Shown one piece after another: positions 9,928 through 18,038 of a DNA stretch of 64,000 bases. The position numbers were made by a program, and so were the translations under genes. The notes beneath the pieces are model-generated. The model was not told where the DNA came from and searched no databases. It saw only the letters and a list, made by a program, of their open reading frames with translations. The first letter of the stretch is position 1. Each line of letters starts with the position of its first letter. Source of the DNA: Nostoc sp. NMS8 (GTDB lineage: Bacteria > Cyanobacteriota > Cyanobacteriia > Cyanobacteriales > Nostocaceae); NCBI RefSeq assembly GCF_017115045.1, contig NZ_JABXKK010000109.1, positions 1-64,000 on the forward strand, read 5' to 3'.

Positions 9928-11058
9928 ATGGCCCGCGACTATTATGAAATCCTGGGTGTCTCTCGTGACACCGACAAAGAAGAAATCAAACAAGCCTATC
10001 GCCGTTTAGCCCGGAAGTATCACCCAGATGTGAACAAAGAACCGGGAGCGGAGGATCGCTTTAAAGAAATTAACCGCGCTTACGAGGTACTCTCAGAACC
10101 AGAAACCCGCGCTCGTTATGATCGCTTTGGCCCTGAGGGTGTGTCTGGTGCAGCTGGCGCGGGCTTTCAAGATGTCGGTGATATGGGTGGCTTTGCCGAT
10201 ATCTTTGAAAGCATTTTTAGTGGCTTTGCTGGCGGTATGGGTAATCCCACGCAACAAAGACGACGCAGTGGGCCTGCAAGGGGCGATGATCTGCGGCTAG
10301 ACCTGAAGTTAGACTTTCGGGAAGCAGTATTTGGCGGCGAAAAAGAAATTCGCATTTCACATTTAGAAAATTGTGAAGTATGTAGCGGTTCTGGTGCTAA
10401 ACCGGGAACCCGTCCTCGGACTTGTTCGACTTGTAGCGGTTCTGGTCAAGTCCGCCGTGTCACGAGAACACCCTTTGGCAGTTTCACCCAAGTCTCAACT
10501 TGTCCCACCTGTAATGGCACAGGGATGGTAATTGAAGATAAGTGTGATGCCTGTGATGGTAAGGGCGCAAATCAAGTCACAAAGAAACTCAAAATTACCA
10601 TTCCAGCAGGGGTGGATAATGGCACACGCTTACGAATTTCTAGTGAAGGTGATTCCGGTCAACGTGGTGGCCCTCCTGGAGATTTGTACGTTTACTTGTT
10701 CGTGAATGAGGATGAAGAATTCCAACGGGATGGCATTAATATTCTCTCGGAAATCAAAGTTAGCTACCTACAAGCGATTTTAGGTTGTCGGTTAGAGGTA
10801 GATACGGTAGATGGCCCAGTAGAACTGATTATTCCAGCCGGAACTCAGCCGAATACGGTGATGAAGTTGGAAAATCGCGGCGTACCCCGCTTGGGTAATC
10901 CCGTCAGTCGTGGGGATCACATGCTGAACGTATTAATTGATATTCCCAATAAAGTCACCCCAGAGGAGAGGGAACTATTGGAAAAACTGGCTAAAATTAA
11001 GGGCGATCGCACTGGTAAAGGTGGTCTAGAAGGATTTTTGGGAAATTTATTTAAGTGA
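9928..11058 (+). CDS. dnaJ: Co-chaperone DnaJ (Hsp40, type I)
   Basis: DnaJ delivers substrates to DnaK and stimulates its ATPase. The 376 residues have a complete type I layout: a J domain (1-70) with HPD at 32-34, a Gly/Phe-rich segment (about 70-120), a zinc domain with four CxxCxGxG repeats (CEVCSGSG, CSTCSGSG, CPTCNGTG, CDACDGKG), and the C-terminal substrate-binding beta domains. The start MARDYYEILG is the canonical one. Its stop TGA overlaps the ATG of the following TusA-like gene, so the two are translationally coupled. Confidence 0.96.
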   Translation: MARDYYEILGVSRDTDKEEIKQAYRRLARKYHPDVNKEPGAEDRFKEINRAYEVLSEPETRARYDRFGPEGVSGAAGAGFQDVGDMGGFADIFESIFSGFAGGMGNPTQQRRRSGPARGDDLRLDLKLDFREAVFGGEKEIRISHLENCEVCSGSGAKPGTRPRTCSTCSGSGQVRRVTRTPFGSFTQVSTCPTCNGTGMVIEDKCDACDGKGANQVTKKLKITIPAGVDNGTRLRISSEGDSGQRGGPPGDLYVYLFVNEDEEFQRDGINILSEIKVSYLQAILGCRLEVDTVDGPVELIIPAGTQPNTVMKLENRGVPRLGNPVSRGDHMLNVLIDIPNKVTPEERELLEKLAKIKGDRTGKGGLEGFLGNLFK

Positions 11059-11315
11059 TGATGCCCTCTTCTGTTTCAACTCCCGATGCTCAACTTGATT
11101 TACGCGGCACCCCTTGCCCGATTAATTTCGTGCGGACAAAATTACGTCTGGAGAAAATGCCATTGGGAGGTTTACTAGAAGTCTGGCTAGATCCAGGTGA
11201 GCCGATTGAGCAGGTTCCTGATAGTTTGACAATGGCAGGTTATCAGGTGGAACAAATTACAGACTGCACTAGTTATTTTTCTCTGCTAGTGCGTCGTCCA
11301 GTTGCTAGCCAATGA
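11058..11315 (+). CDS. TusA/SirA-family sulfurtransferase-like protein
   Basis: This small protein (about 85 aa) has the TusA fold signature: LDLRGTPCP near the N-terminus, followed by a helix and two strands. TusA proteins relay persulfide sulfur through the Cys of a CPxP motif. Here the motif reads CPIN, so the active Cys is kept but the second Pro is replaced. ATG 11058 overlaps the dnaJ stop; GTG 11055 and ATG 11061 are alternatives. Its own stop overlaps the rsgA start (ATGA), so dnaJ, this gene and rsgA appear to be one transcription unit. Whether it carries sulfur or has another regulatory role is unknown. Confidence 0.85.
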   Translation: MMPSSVSTPDAQLDLRGTPCPINFVRTKLRLEKMPLGGLLEVWLDPGEPIEQVPDSLTMAGYQVEQITDCTSYFSLLVRRPVASQ

Positions 11316-12418
11316 CAGGGAAAAATTTTGCCGCAACTGGACAGTTATTGGGTACGGTGGTGGCTGTACAGGCCAATTTTTACCGAGTACAGCTGGAACA
11401 AGAGGATGGGGAGCAGGGGAGCAGGGGAGCAGAGGAGAAACTAGATTTAAATCCCTCCCTCCTCCTCTGTACTCGTCGAACACGCCTGAAAAAAATTGGA
11501 CAACAGGTGATGGTGGGCGATCGCGTTGTGGTAGAAGAGCCAGATTGGGCTGGGAGACGGGGTGCGATCGCTGAGGTTTTACCCCGCCAAAGTGAGTTAG
11601 ATCGTCCGGCGATCGCCAATGTCAACCAAATTCTATTGGTATTTGCTGTAGCCGATCCGCCTTTGGAACCTTATCAGCTCAGTCGGTTTCTGATCAAAGC
11701 TGAGTCTACTGATTTAGATGTGCTTTTATGCTTGAATAAAAGTGATTTAATTTCACCGCCAGAACAGCAACAAGTTAGCGATCGCCTTCTTGGTTGGGGC
11801 TATGAACCGATATTTATCAGTGTCAAAGATGGTATAAATACTGAGCAAGCCGCCAGATATTTGAGCAATAAAATTACTGTCATTGCTGGACCATCTGGCG
11901 TAGGTAAATCCAGCCTGATTAATACGCTGATTGACTCTGCCAAGCTGCGAGTTGGAGAAGTTTCGGGCAAACTGGCTCGTGGTCGTCATACCACTCGCCA
12001 TATAGAATTATTTGAGTTACCTAAGGGTGGTTTACTGGCAGATACTCCCGGCTTTAATCAGCCGGATATGGATTGTATACCAGAAGAATTAATCCATTAT
12101 TTCCCAGAAGCCAGAAAGCGGTTAGCTGTTGCTAGCTGTCGATTTAGTGATTGTCTGCATCGAGACGAGCCTGAATGTGCGGTGCGGGGAGACTGGGAAC
12201 GATATGAACATTATTTAGAATTTTTGGACGCGGCGATCGCTCATCAAACACAGCTACATGAACAAGCCGATCCAGAATCTACGATGAAGTTAAAAAGCAA
12301 AAGCAAAGGCAAAGGGCAGAGTCAATACGAACCCAAGCTAGAAAGTAAAAAATATCGTCGAATTTCTCGGAAGACTCAGTTACAAGACTTGCAAGAGTTA
12401 TATCGGGATGAAGAATAA
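11312..12418 (+). CDS. rsgA: Ribosome small-subunit biogenesis GTPase RsgA
   Basis: RsgA is a circularly permuted GTPase that matures the 30S subunit. In the 368 residues the G motifs come in permuted order: G4 NKSD at 142-145, G1 GPSGVGKS at 193-200, G3 DTPG at 244-247. They are followed by the zinc site C276, C281, H283, C289. The N-terminal OB domain is interrupted near residues 31-52 by an in-frame purine-rich STRR (11402-11440, 'gaggggagca'-type units), giving EDGEQGSRGAEEK before the OB strand LLCTRRTRLKKI resumes. The Lys-rich C-terminus is also encoded by repeated 'aaagcaa' units. It overlaps the tusA-like gene by 4 bp. Confidence 0.93.
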   Translation: MTGKNFAATGQLLGTVVAVQANFYRVQLEQEDGEQGSRGAEEKLDLNPSLLLCTRRTRLKKIGQQVMVGDRVVVEEPDWAGRRGAIAEVLPRQSELDRPAIANVNQILLVFAVADPPLEPYQLSRFLIKAESTDLDVLLCLNKSDLISPPEQQQVSDRLLGWGYEPIFISVKDGINTEQAARYLSNKITVIAGPSGVGKSSLINTLIDSAKLRVGEVSGKLARGRHTTRHIELFELPKGGLLADTPGFNQPDMDCIPEELIHYFPEARKRLAVASCRFSDCLHRDEPECAVRGDWERYEHYLEFLDAAIAHQTQLHEQADPESTMKLKSKSKGKGQSQYEPKLESKKYRRISRKTQLQDLQELYRDEE

Positions 12419-12483
12419 AGCTGTACCAATAAGCTCATCCAGAATCAACTCTCAAGTTAAAAAGCAAAGACAAAGAGCAATTC
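12270..12483 (+). repeat. Partial duplication of the rsgA 3' end
   Basis: The stretch from about 12270 to 12316 inside rsgA ('atccagaatc' ... 'aagttaaaaagcaaa') recurs at about 12437-12483 just beyond the stop, at a constant offset of 167 bp with scattered mismatches. The second copy is not in a reading frame. It looks like a decaying tandem duplication of the gene's 3' end. Confidence 0.6.
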
Positions 12484-12598
12484 CCAAAACTGACAATATT
12501 CAAAAGTCCCGCAGCTAGGCTTGTCGTAGACATCGCTCCTTTAAACGTCAAGGTATTATGTACTCGAACACCGTGCAGCATAAAGCCTGAGGTTTTGC

Positions 12599-13591
12599 AT
12601 GAAAGTAGCAGTTTTCAGTACAAAAGCCTACGATCGGCAGTTTTTGTCAGCTGCAAATTCTCCCACCCAACACGAATTAGTGTTTTTTGAACCCCGCTTA
12701 AATCGGGATACGGCTATCCTTGCTGCCGGATTTCCGACGGTTTGCGTGTTTGTACACGATCAGGTTGATGCTCCAACTTTAGAGCTTCTCGCCTCAGGGG
12801 GAACTCGCTTGGTTGTCCTTCGCTGTGCAGGGTTTAACAATGTAGACTTGCAAGCCGCAGCAGACTTAGGAATTACTGTTGTGCGTGTTCCTGCCTATTC
12901 ACCTTATGGAGTAGCAGAACATGCCGTAGGATTGATTTTGAGCCTAAATCGCAAAATTCATCGTGCTTATAACCGTGTCCGAGAAGGCAATTTTTCCCTA
13001 GATGGACTGTTGGGATTTAATTTGCACGATCGCACAGTGGGAATTGTCGGTACTGGCAAAATCGGTCTGATTTTAGGACAGATTATGAAGGGATTTGGCT
13101 GTCACCTACTCGCCTATGACGTTTATCGCAATCCAGAATTGGAGGCGCTAGGTGGAAAGTATGTAGAACTACCTGAGCTATTTGCTAATTCCGATATTAT
13201 CTCTCTGCATTGCCCCCTGACTCCTGAAACGCATCACTTGATTAATACTGAGGCAATAGAACGGATTAAGCCAGGTGTGATGCTAATTAATACTAGTCGA
13301 GGAGCGCTGATTGATACCCTTGCAGTGATTGAGGGATTAAAGTCTGGTAAGATTGGCTATCTCGGTGTGGATGTCTACGAACAAGAATCAGAATTGTTCT
13401 TTGAGGATTTGTCTGGCGAAATTATTCAAGATGATATTTTCCAACGTCTGACAACGTTCCCCAATGTACTCATTACTGGACATCAAGCCTTTTTTACAGC
13501 AGAAGCTCTCTACAATATTGCAGAAACAACTTTTGCTAATATTACCGATGTTGAACAGGGTCGTGCTTGTGCGAATGAAATTCGCATTTAA
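12599..13591 (+). CDS. D-2-hydroxyacid (D-lactate type) dehydrogenase
   Basis: This is an NAD(H)-dependent D-isomer-specific 2-hydroxyacid dehydrogenase, probably reducing pyruvate or a related 2-oxoacid. The 330 residues carry the Rossmann motif GTGKIG at 151-156, the catalytic Arg at 234 in NTSRGALIDT, the Glu region near 261-263, and the catalytic His at 295 in GHQAFFT. The FEDLSGEIIQDD segment is typical of the fermentative D-lactate dehydrogenase (LdhA) subgroup. The substrate cannot be settled from sequence. It stands alone between rsgA and the GH57 gene, with its own short upstream region. Confidence 0.9.
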   Translation: MKVAVFSTKAYDRQFLSAANSPTQHELVFFEPRLNRDTAILAAGFPTVCVFVHDQVDAPTLELLASGGTRLVVLRCAGFNNVDLQAAADLGITVVRVPAYSPYGVAEHAVGLILSLNRKIHRAYNRVREGNFSLDGLLGFNLHDRTVGIVGTGKIGLILGQIMKGFGCHLLAYDVYRNPELEALGGKYVELPELFANSDIISLHCPLTPETHHLINTEAIERIKPGVMLINTSRGALIDTLAVIEGLKSGKIGYLGVDVYEQESELFFEDLSGEIIQDDIFQRLTTFPNVLITGHQAFFTAEALYNIAETTFANITDVEQGRACANEIRI

Positions 13592-13918
13592 ACCTTTAGC
13601 AATATAGCAGTTCTCGTTCAAGAGAGGTACACCCGTAGGGACAATACCCTGCGGGAAGCCGCAACTCTTGGAGAAGCTCCGCGATCGCGTCTACATAAAT
13701 TGCCCCTACGATAGATGTGGTTCAAATACATGAAAACTGCTGTAACTTAAGTTTCAGTACAACAGGTAGGAAAGAGCCAAAAACTTTGCGTTTTACTGAC
13801 AGTATTGATTGAGAAAAAATCATTAACTACTCTTACGATCCCCATAAAGTCTTAAAATATTGTTAATTTCAGCCAAACCTCTCGACCTTCAACTTACAAG
13901 TATCACCCCAAAATCACT
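13592..13918. other. Intergenic region upstream of the GH57 gene
   Basis: About 140 bp of this stretch is a MITE described separately (13603-13744). The remaining 170 bp before the GH57 start is AT-rich and probably holds its promoter. No other gene is seen. Confidence 0.5.
13603..13744. mobile_element. MITE, family shared with the 45.8-kb element
   Basis: The left end TATAGCAGTTCTC (13603-13615) and right end GAAAACTGCTGTA (13732-13744) are imperfect inverted repeats, with a 9/10 core AGCAGTTYTC. The left end continues 'gttcaagagaggtac', closely matching 'attcagatgaggtac' after the left end of the element at 45786. No ORF is present. The element lies just after the dehydrogenase stop, and the TA dinucleotides at both ends fit TA-targeting (IS630/Tc1-like) mobilisation. 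Confidence 0.65.
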
Positions 13919-15508
13919 ATGGCTATCGGCTACGTCGCGCTTGTACTCCACGCACATCTGCCCTTCGTTCGTCACCCAGAAAGTGACTACGTGCTGGAGG
14001 AAGAATGGCTCTATGAAGCCATTACAGAAACCTACATCCCCTTATTAAAAGTATTTGAAGGCTTAAAGCGAGACGGTATCGACTTTAAAATCACGATGAG
14101 TATGACACCACCTCTAGTGTCGATGCTTCGCGATCCTCTGCTTCAAGAACGCTATGAAGCACACTTAGCCCAACTAGAAGAACTTATAGCATTAGAAGCA
14201 GAACATAATCTCAACAACGGACATCTTCGTTATTTAGCTGAACATTACGCTACTGAGTTTAGCGAAGCGCGTCAGCTATGGGAACGCTACGGCGGTGACT
14301 TGGTGACTGCTTTTAAGAAGTTCCAAGACAGTAACAACCTGGAAATCATCACTTGCGGTGCAACTCACGGCTATTTACCGTTGATGAAAATGTATCCGCA
14401 AGCAGTGTGGGCGCAAATTCAGGTAGCCTGCGAACATTACGAGCAAACCTTTGGACAAGCACCTAGAGGCATTTGGTTGCCTGAATGTGCCTACTATGAA
14501 GGTTTAGACCGGATGCTAGCCGATGCTGGATTACGCTACTTCCTCACTGATGGACATGGTATCCTTTACGCCCGTCCCCGTCCGCGTTTTGGCACTTACG
14601 CCCCAATTTATACAGAAACCGGTGTTGCGGTCTTTGGTCGAGATCAGGAATCTTCCCAACAGGTATGGTCTTCTGAGGTGGGCTATCCTGGGGCAGCAGA
14701 ATATCGAGAATTTTACAAAGATTTGGGCTGGGAAGCAGAATATGAGTATATTAAGCCCTATATTATGCCCAATGGTCAACGGAAAAATACGGGTATTAAG
14801 TATCATAAAATTACGGGGCGTGGCTTAGGACTTTCAGATAAGGCGCTCTACGATCCCTATTGGGCTAAAGAAAAGGCAGCAGAACACGCTGCTAATTTTA
14901 TGTATAATCGAGAGCAGCAATCTGAGCATCTCTATGGTATAATGCAGCGTCCACCAATTATTGTTTCGCCTTATGACGCAGAGTTATTTGGACATTGGTG
15001 GTATGAAGGCCCTTGGTTTATCGATTACCTATTCCGCAAGTCGTGGTATGACCAAGGAACATATAAAATGACCCATTTAGCGGACTATTTGCGGGAGCAG
15101 CCGACGCAGCAAGTCTGTCGTCCTTCGCAGTCGAGTTGGGGTTTCAAGGGTTTCCATGAGTATTGGTTGAATGAAACAAATGCATGGATTTATCCGCATT
15201 TGCATAAAGCTGCTGAACGGATGATTGAAATCTCGCATCTGGAACCAGAGGATGAGTTGGGATTGAAAGCATTGAACCAAGCAGCCCGGGAACTGCTATT
15301 AGCGCAATCTTCCGACTGGGCATTTATTATGCGGACGGGAACTATGGTACCTTATGCAGTCAGACGGACGCGATCGCACCTGATGCGGTTCAACAAACTC
15401 TATGAAGACGTTAAAGTGGGCAAAATTGATAGTGGTTGGCTCGAAAAAGTCGAGTTAATGGATAATATCTTCCCCGAAATCAACTATCGTGTCTACCGTC
15501 CGCTATAG
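13919..15508 (+). CDS. GH57 1,4-alpha-glucan branching enzyme
   Basis: This is a family 57 glycoside hydrolase with a C-terminal DUF1957 domain, the type that forms alpha-1,6 branches in glycogen-like polymers. The 529 residues begin with the GH57 strand HAHLPFVRHP. The predicted nucleophile is Glu189 in WLPECAYYEG and the predicted acid/base is Asp353 in SPYDAELFGHWW. The C-terminal helical domain ends with the region RTGTMVPYAVRRTRSH. Length and motifs fit the branching-enzyme subgroup rather than amylase. It probably contributes to glycogen metabolism beside GH13 GlgB elsewhere. A hairpin after the stop is a likely terminator. Confidence 0.92.
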   Translation: MAIGYVALVLHAHLPFVRHPESDYVLEEEWLYEAITETYIPLLKVFEGLKRDGIDFKITMSMTPPLVSMLRDPLLQERYEAHLAQLEELIALEAEHNLNNGHLRYLAEHYATEFSEARQLWERYGGDLVTAFKKFQDSNNLEIITCGATHGYLPLMKMYPQAVWAQIQVACEHYEQTFGQAPRGIWLPECAYYEGLDRMLADAGLRYFLTDGHGILYARPRPRFGTYAPIYTETGVAVFGRDQESSQQVWSSEVGYPGAAEYREFYKDLGWEAEYEYIKPYIMPNGQRKNTGIKYHKITGRGLGLSDKALYDPYWAKEKAAEHAANFMYNREQQSEHLYGIMQRPPIIVSPYDAELFGHWWYEGPWFIDYLFRKSWYDQGTYKMTHLADYLREQPTQQVCRPSQSSWGFKGFHEYWLNETNAWIYPHLHKAAERMIEISHLEPEDELGLKALNQAARELLLAQSSDWAFIMRTGTMVPYAVRRTRSHLMRFNKLYEDVKVGKIDSGWLEKVELMDNIFPEINYRVYRPL

Positions 15509-15530
15509 TTTCACATAAAGTAATTAACGA

Positions 15531-15587
15531 AAATCGGCGGGAATCCCAGTCTTTGAAGGGATGGGAGGAATAGCCGTCCGCCGATTT
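15531..15587 (+). terminator. Hairpin after the GH57 gene
   Basis: AAATCGGCGG (15531-15540) pairs perfectly with CCGCCGATTT (15578-15587). An inner TCCCA/TGGGA stem is present, and the right arm ends in T's. It lies 23 bp after the stop codon. The inner 'gaatcccagtctttgaaggg' also resembles the right-end hairpins of IS200/IS605 elements, so it could be a transposon end. Confidence 0.6.
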
Positions 15588-15632
15588 AGTTATTAGTACT
15601 AAGACTTTTAACATCCCAAACTTACGCATCAT

Positions 15633-15657
15633 CTACCAGAACACAAGGCGCGATCGC
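15633..15657 (-). pseudogene. Short relic of the STAND/WD40 3' end
   Basis: These 25 bp match 18480-18504 at 23 of 25 positions, and the 18.5-kb copy encodes the last residues (DRALCSS) of the large WD40 protein. A further 8 of 10 flanking bases match. The copy here is out of frame and isolated. The most likely reading is a remnant of a second gene of that family, but a dispersed repeat built around a HIP1 site is not excluded. Confidence 0.5.
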
Positions 15658-15706
15658 ATTTTATAAGGATTGCACTCTTCATACCATCTGCGATCGCATC
15701 TAAAAT

Positions 15707-16060
15707 TCACGTTATTTTACGAATGCGAATACTTTTCGATGAAATAACAGTAAAAGCTCCTAATAATTCATCTGCGTGTTGATTAATGGCATTGGCAATA
15801 ATTTCTGCTTTATCATTTGGAGATAAACCGAATAACCGAATTAATACCACACCTGTTGCAATTCGACGCAAACGGAATACTAACTCACCGAAATCTTTAT
15901 CTGATGTCAATAAAATTGCAACTTCATTATTAGCCAAGTTCAAAACTTCATCGTCAGAAATTCCTGGTTCCATTTCCACAACATACAAAACTTCGTGACC
16001 ATCAATTCGCAGACGTTCAACGATTTGCCAATCTAAATTTTCGTCCCCTAAAAACTTCAA
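15707..16060 (-). CDS. DUF5615 PIN-like toxin of a toxin-antitoxin pair
   Basis: The 117 residues match the DUF5615 PIN-like family: an N-terminal FLGDENLDW with the acidic pair, a central LLTSDKDFGEL with the conserved Asp residues of a PIN-type active site, and the strand GVVLIRLFG. These proteins are predicted RNases paired with DUF433 antitoxins. The reading frame starts with TTG at 16060, whose TTGA overlaps the stop of the upstream DUF433 gene, so translation is probably coupled. No ATG start is available in the N-terminal region. Confidence 0.85.
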   Translation of the reverse strand: MKFLGDENLDWQIVERLRIDGHEVLYVVEMEPGISDDEVLNLANNEVAILLTSDKDFGELVFRLRRIATGVVLIRLFGLSPNDKAEIIANAINQHADELLGAFTVISSKSIRIRKIT

Positions 16061-16287
16061 GAAGCTTTCTCAGTGGTTGGATAAATCACATCATACCGCA
16101 AAGCTTGAGCCGCAAATGCCAAAGCTGCTTTAATTCCTTCATCGCTTAGTCGAGGATGCGCTTCGAGTATTTGCTGAGATGTTTCACCCGCAGCCAGTTT
16201 TTCGAGAATGAATTCAACTGTGATACGAGTTCCTGAAATGACAGGTTTGCCCATCATTATTTTTGGATCGGATACAATTTTTTGCAT
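16057..16287 (-). CDS. DUF433 antitoxin
   Basis: The 76 residues are a typical DUF433 protein: the conserved PKIMMGKPVISGTRITVEFILEKL-type segment near residues 8-30 (a helix-turn-helix-like fold), then SDEGIKAALAFA. DUF433 proteins neutralise DUF5615 partners and are expected to repress the operon. It precedes and overlaps the DUF5615 gene by 4 bp. Its first codons overlap the end of a Uma2 relic, which suggests the pair sits in a patch of repeated insertions. Confidence 0.88.
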   Translation of the reverse strand: MQKIVSDPKIMMGKPVISGTRITVEFILEKLAAGETSQQILEAHPRLSDEGIKAALAFAAQALRYDVIYPTTEKAS

Positions 16288-16463
16288 GAATTAAAATTAT
16301 TTAGATAGATGATTAATATATAACGCGATATAAGGACGCAGTGGCAAGGGAGAAACAATAATGGCACAGAAACCCCATTCAATAGCTCAAACTCTCTGCC
16401 TGAACCATCTTCCCAGGCAAGAAACTCTTCAAAAGTCAGTGGTTGTGTGACGGTTGCATACAT
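16257..16463 (-). pseudogene. Truncated Uma2-family endonuclease relic
   Basis: The first 30 residues from ATG 16463 (MYATVTQPLTFEEFL...GREFELLNG) are the N-terminus of a Uma2 (DUF820) restriction-endonuclease-like protein, a family of about 190 aa. After LLNG the frame runs into unrelated sequence and stops. The catalytic core is missing, so this is a broken gene. Uma2 genes are highly multiplied in filamentous cyanobacteria. Confidence 0.75.
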
Positions 16464-16535
16464 CGCCCTCGCTCTCTTGCTGACGGGTACTTCACTCAAT
16501 GCTACCAAGATGTACAGCTTTGTCTATGACTTCAA

Positions 16536-17474
16536 TCATCCCATAGGTCTTGGATGGACACACCTTTCTAAAAGTTTTTGTGTCTTTCCTAACAAATTAT
16601 ATGCAATAATACCTGATGTAATATCACCATCCAGATTATCGTAGAAGTACGAAGAATGAGCATCTTCTGCTCCAACAACCATTGCCATATCTGATTGACC
16701 CATATTGTTTAATGTTTTCTCCATCCCGTTTGCATACTGCCACACATAGTGATCGCAGAATAATAAATCTGAGCTAATTTCATCTTCTATGGCAGCTTTG
16801 AGAGGATAGGCAATTAAGTCAGAGGAATGAATTATATTTACCCATCTCAACTTCTGCAATCCAGCAGTTTCTTCTTTGTTAGAATTTTTTAAATAATAAT
16901 TGATAACCGAGAAATCAATATCTAGCATTTGCTTAAGGAATAAGAGAGGAGAACCCAATGTCGTAATGCTAGCTAAATTTAACAGATTTAGTTTCTTACG
17001 AAAAATAAAAGCTGGATCATCATTATCTAAAGTATCTGAAAAAATGAGATCCCACAGAATTAAACTACCTAGAGAATGAGCTATCAAATGAATTTCTTGT
17101 TGATTGGAGTGGTCATTTAAGAACTGACTCAGTTGTTCAACGATAGTTTTACGTATTGCTTTACCGCGATCGGGATTTTGATAGATTAAAAAATCACTTA
17201 AAAAATTACTGATTATCTCATTTCTTCGTTTTTTGTATCTGTAAATATCATCATACGAACCTTTATATTCTTTATGTTGTTCACAAAGTCTAGAACAATC
17301 TTTCTCAATATATCCAATAGTTTGATGTTTCTTATTGTTGAATAAATTTCCCCAGAAACTTGAGTAAAAGTTTGCAGGGGTTGCTAGTTTTTTGTGGATT
17401 TTTTTTATGAGTACGTTAGCATATCTAGAATTATGAGTGTTGACACCGTGGATAAAGAATACAAGCATACTCAT
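16536..17474 (-). CDS. Alpha/beta hydrolase, lipase-like
   Basis: The 312 residues start with a strand and oxyanion-type turn, VFFIHGVNTH (residues 5-14). The nucleophile elbow AHSLGS has Ser134, and a further strand SITTLGSPLLF is typical of lipase-like or PGAP1-like alpha/beta hydrolases. A His-containing segment (AEDAHSSYFYDN) near residue 280 can supply the third catalytic residue. There is no signal peptide. The substrate is unknown. Stand-alone hydrolases of this type occur both as housekeeping esterases and as effectors in conflict loci. It lies between a toxin-antitoxin pair and a small membrane protein on the opposite strand. ATG 17474 or ATG 17468 may start it. Confidence 0.8.
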   Translation of the reverse strand: MSMLVFFIHGVNTHNSRYANVLIKKIHKKLATPANFYSSFWGNLFNNKKHQTIGYIEKDCSRLCEQHKEYKGSYDDIYRYKKRRNEIISNFLSDFLIYQNPDRGKAIRKTIVEQLSQFLNDHSNQQEIHLIAHSLGSLILWDLIFSDTLDNDDPAFIFRKKLNLLNLASITTLGSPLLFLKQMLDIDFSVINYYLKNSNKEETAGLQKLRWVNIIHSSDLIAYPLKAAIEDEISSDLLFCDHYVWQYANGMEKTLNNMGQSDMAMVVGAEDAHSSYFYDNLDGDITSGIIAYNLLGKTQKLLERCVHPRPMG

Positions 17475-17652
17475 GAGTAATTACAGCTATAACTACTAGA
17501 AATTGTACTGTTATATATTTCCCCATAATCAACCTCAAATTACTGCGCTATAGAACAATTGTTATTTGATGTTGAGCCGTACAAATTTCGGGGAACACTA
17601 AACTTGAAACCCCAAGAAGTCTGTTATATCAGTATTTACTAGAGGATATAGT

Positions 17653-17988
17653 ATGGACGAATTCGTAAGGAAAGCAGCTGGAATAGGTTTGCCTGCAATT
17701 ATACTTATAATTACGATGGCTACTACAGGTCTTACCGGAGCTGCTGCTATTACAGCAGCTTTAGCAATGTTGGGGCCAGGAGGGATGATAGGTGGTATAG
17801 TTCTGCTGGGAATAATAGGCTTGGCAGCTGATATGCTATCTAAGTTTGGCCTAGAGACATTGTTAATAGCCATCTATAGACAGCGCCTACAAAATGGGGA
17901 AACTCGTAATAATATCTGCCAAGAAATTAACTGGTTACCTATTTCTGGAGATTTAAGGCGCAGGCTTAGAGAAGAATTTGGGTGCTAA
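17653..17988 (+). CDS. Small Gly/Ala-rich membrane protein, 111 aa
   Basis: I do not recognise a characterised family. Residues about 10-32 and 36-62 are strongly hydrophobic and rich in Gly, Ala and Ile, with a GPGG turn between them, so it is probably a two-helix membrane hairpin. The C-terminal 45 residues are charged and amphipathic (RQRLQNGETRNNIC...LRRRLREEF) and should be cytoplasmic. 'agagga' lies 9-14 bp before the ATG as a ribosome binding site. The layout is reminiscent of small membrane partners or pore-forming peptides near ATPase genes, but no function can be assigned. Confidence 0.7.
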   Translation: MDEFVRKAAGIGLPAIILIITMATTGLTGAAAITAALAMLGPGGMIGGIVLLGIIGLAADMLSKFGLETLLIAIYRQRLQNGETRNNICQEINWLPISGDLRRRLREEFGC

Positions 17989-18038
17989 TTGCTTTAAGTA
18001 AGCGATATTTGTTAGTGAGTATGGCCCCACCTGCTAAA

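Noticed and set aside
17598..17873. Minus-strand Pro/Ile-rich frame opposite the 111-aa gene
   Set aside because: It is the shadow of the hydrophobic plus-strand gene, which has a ribosome binding site and better composition.
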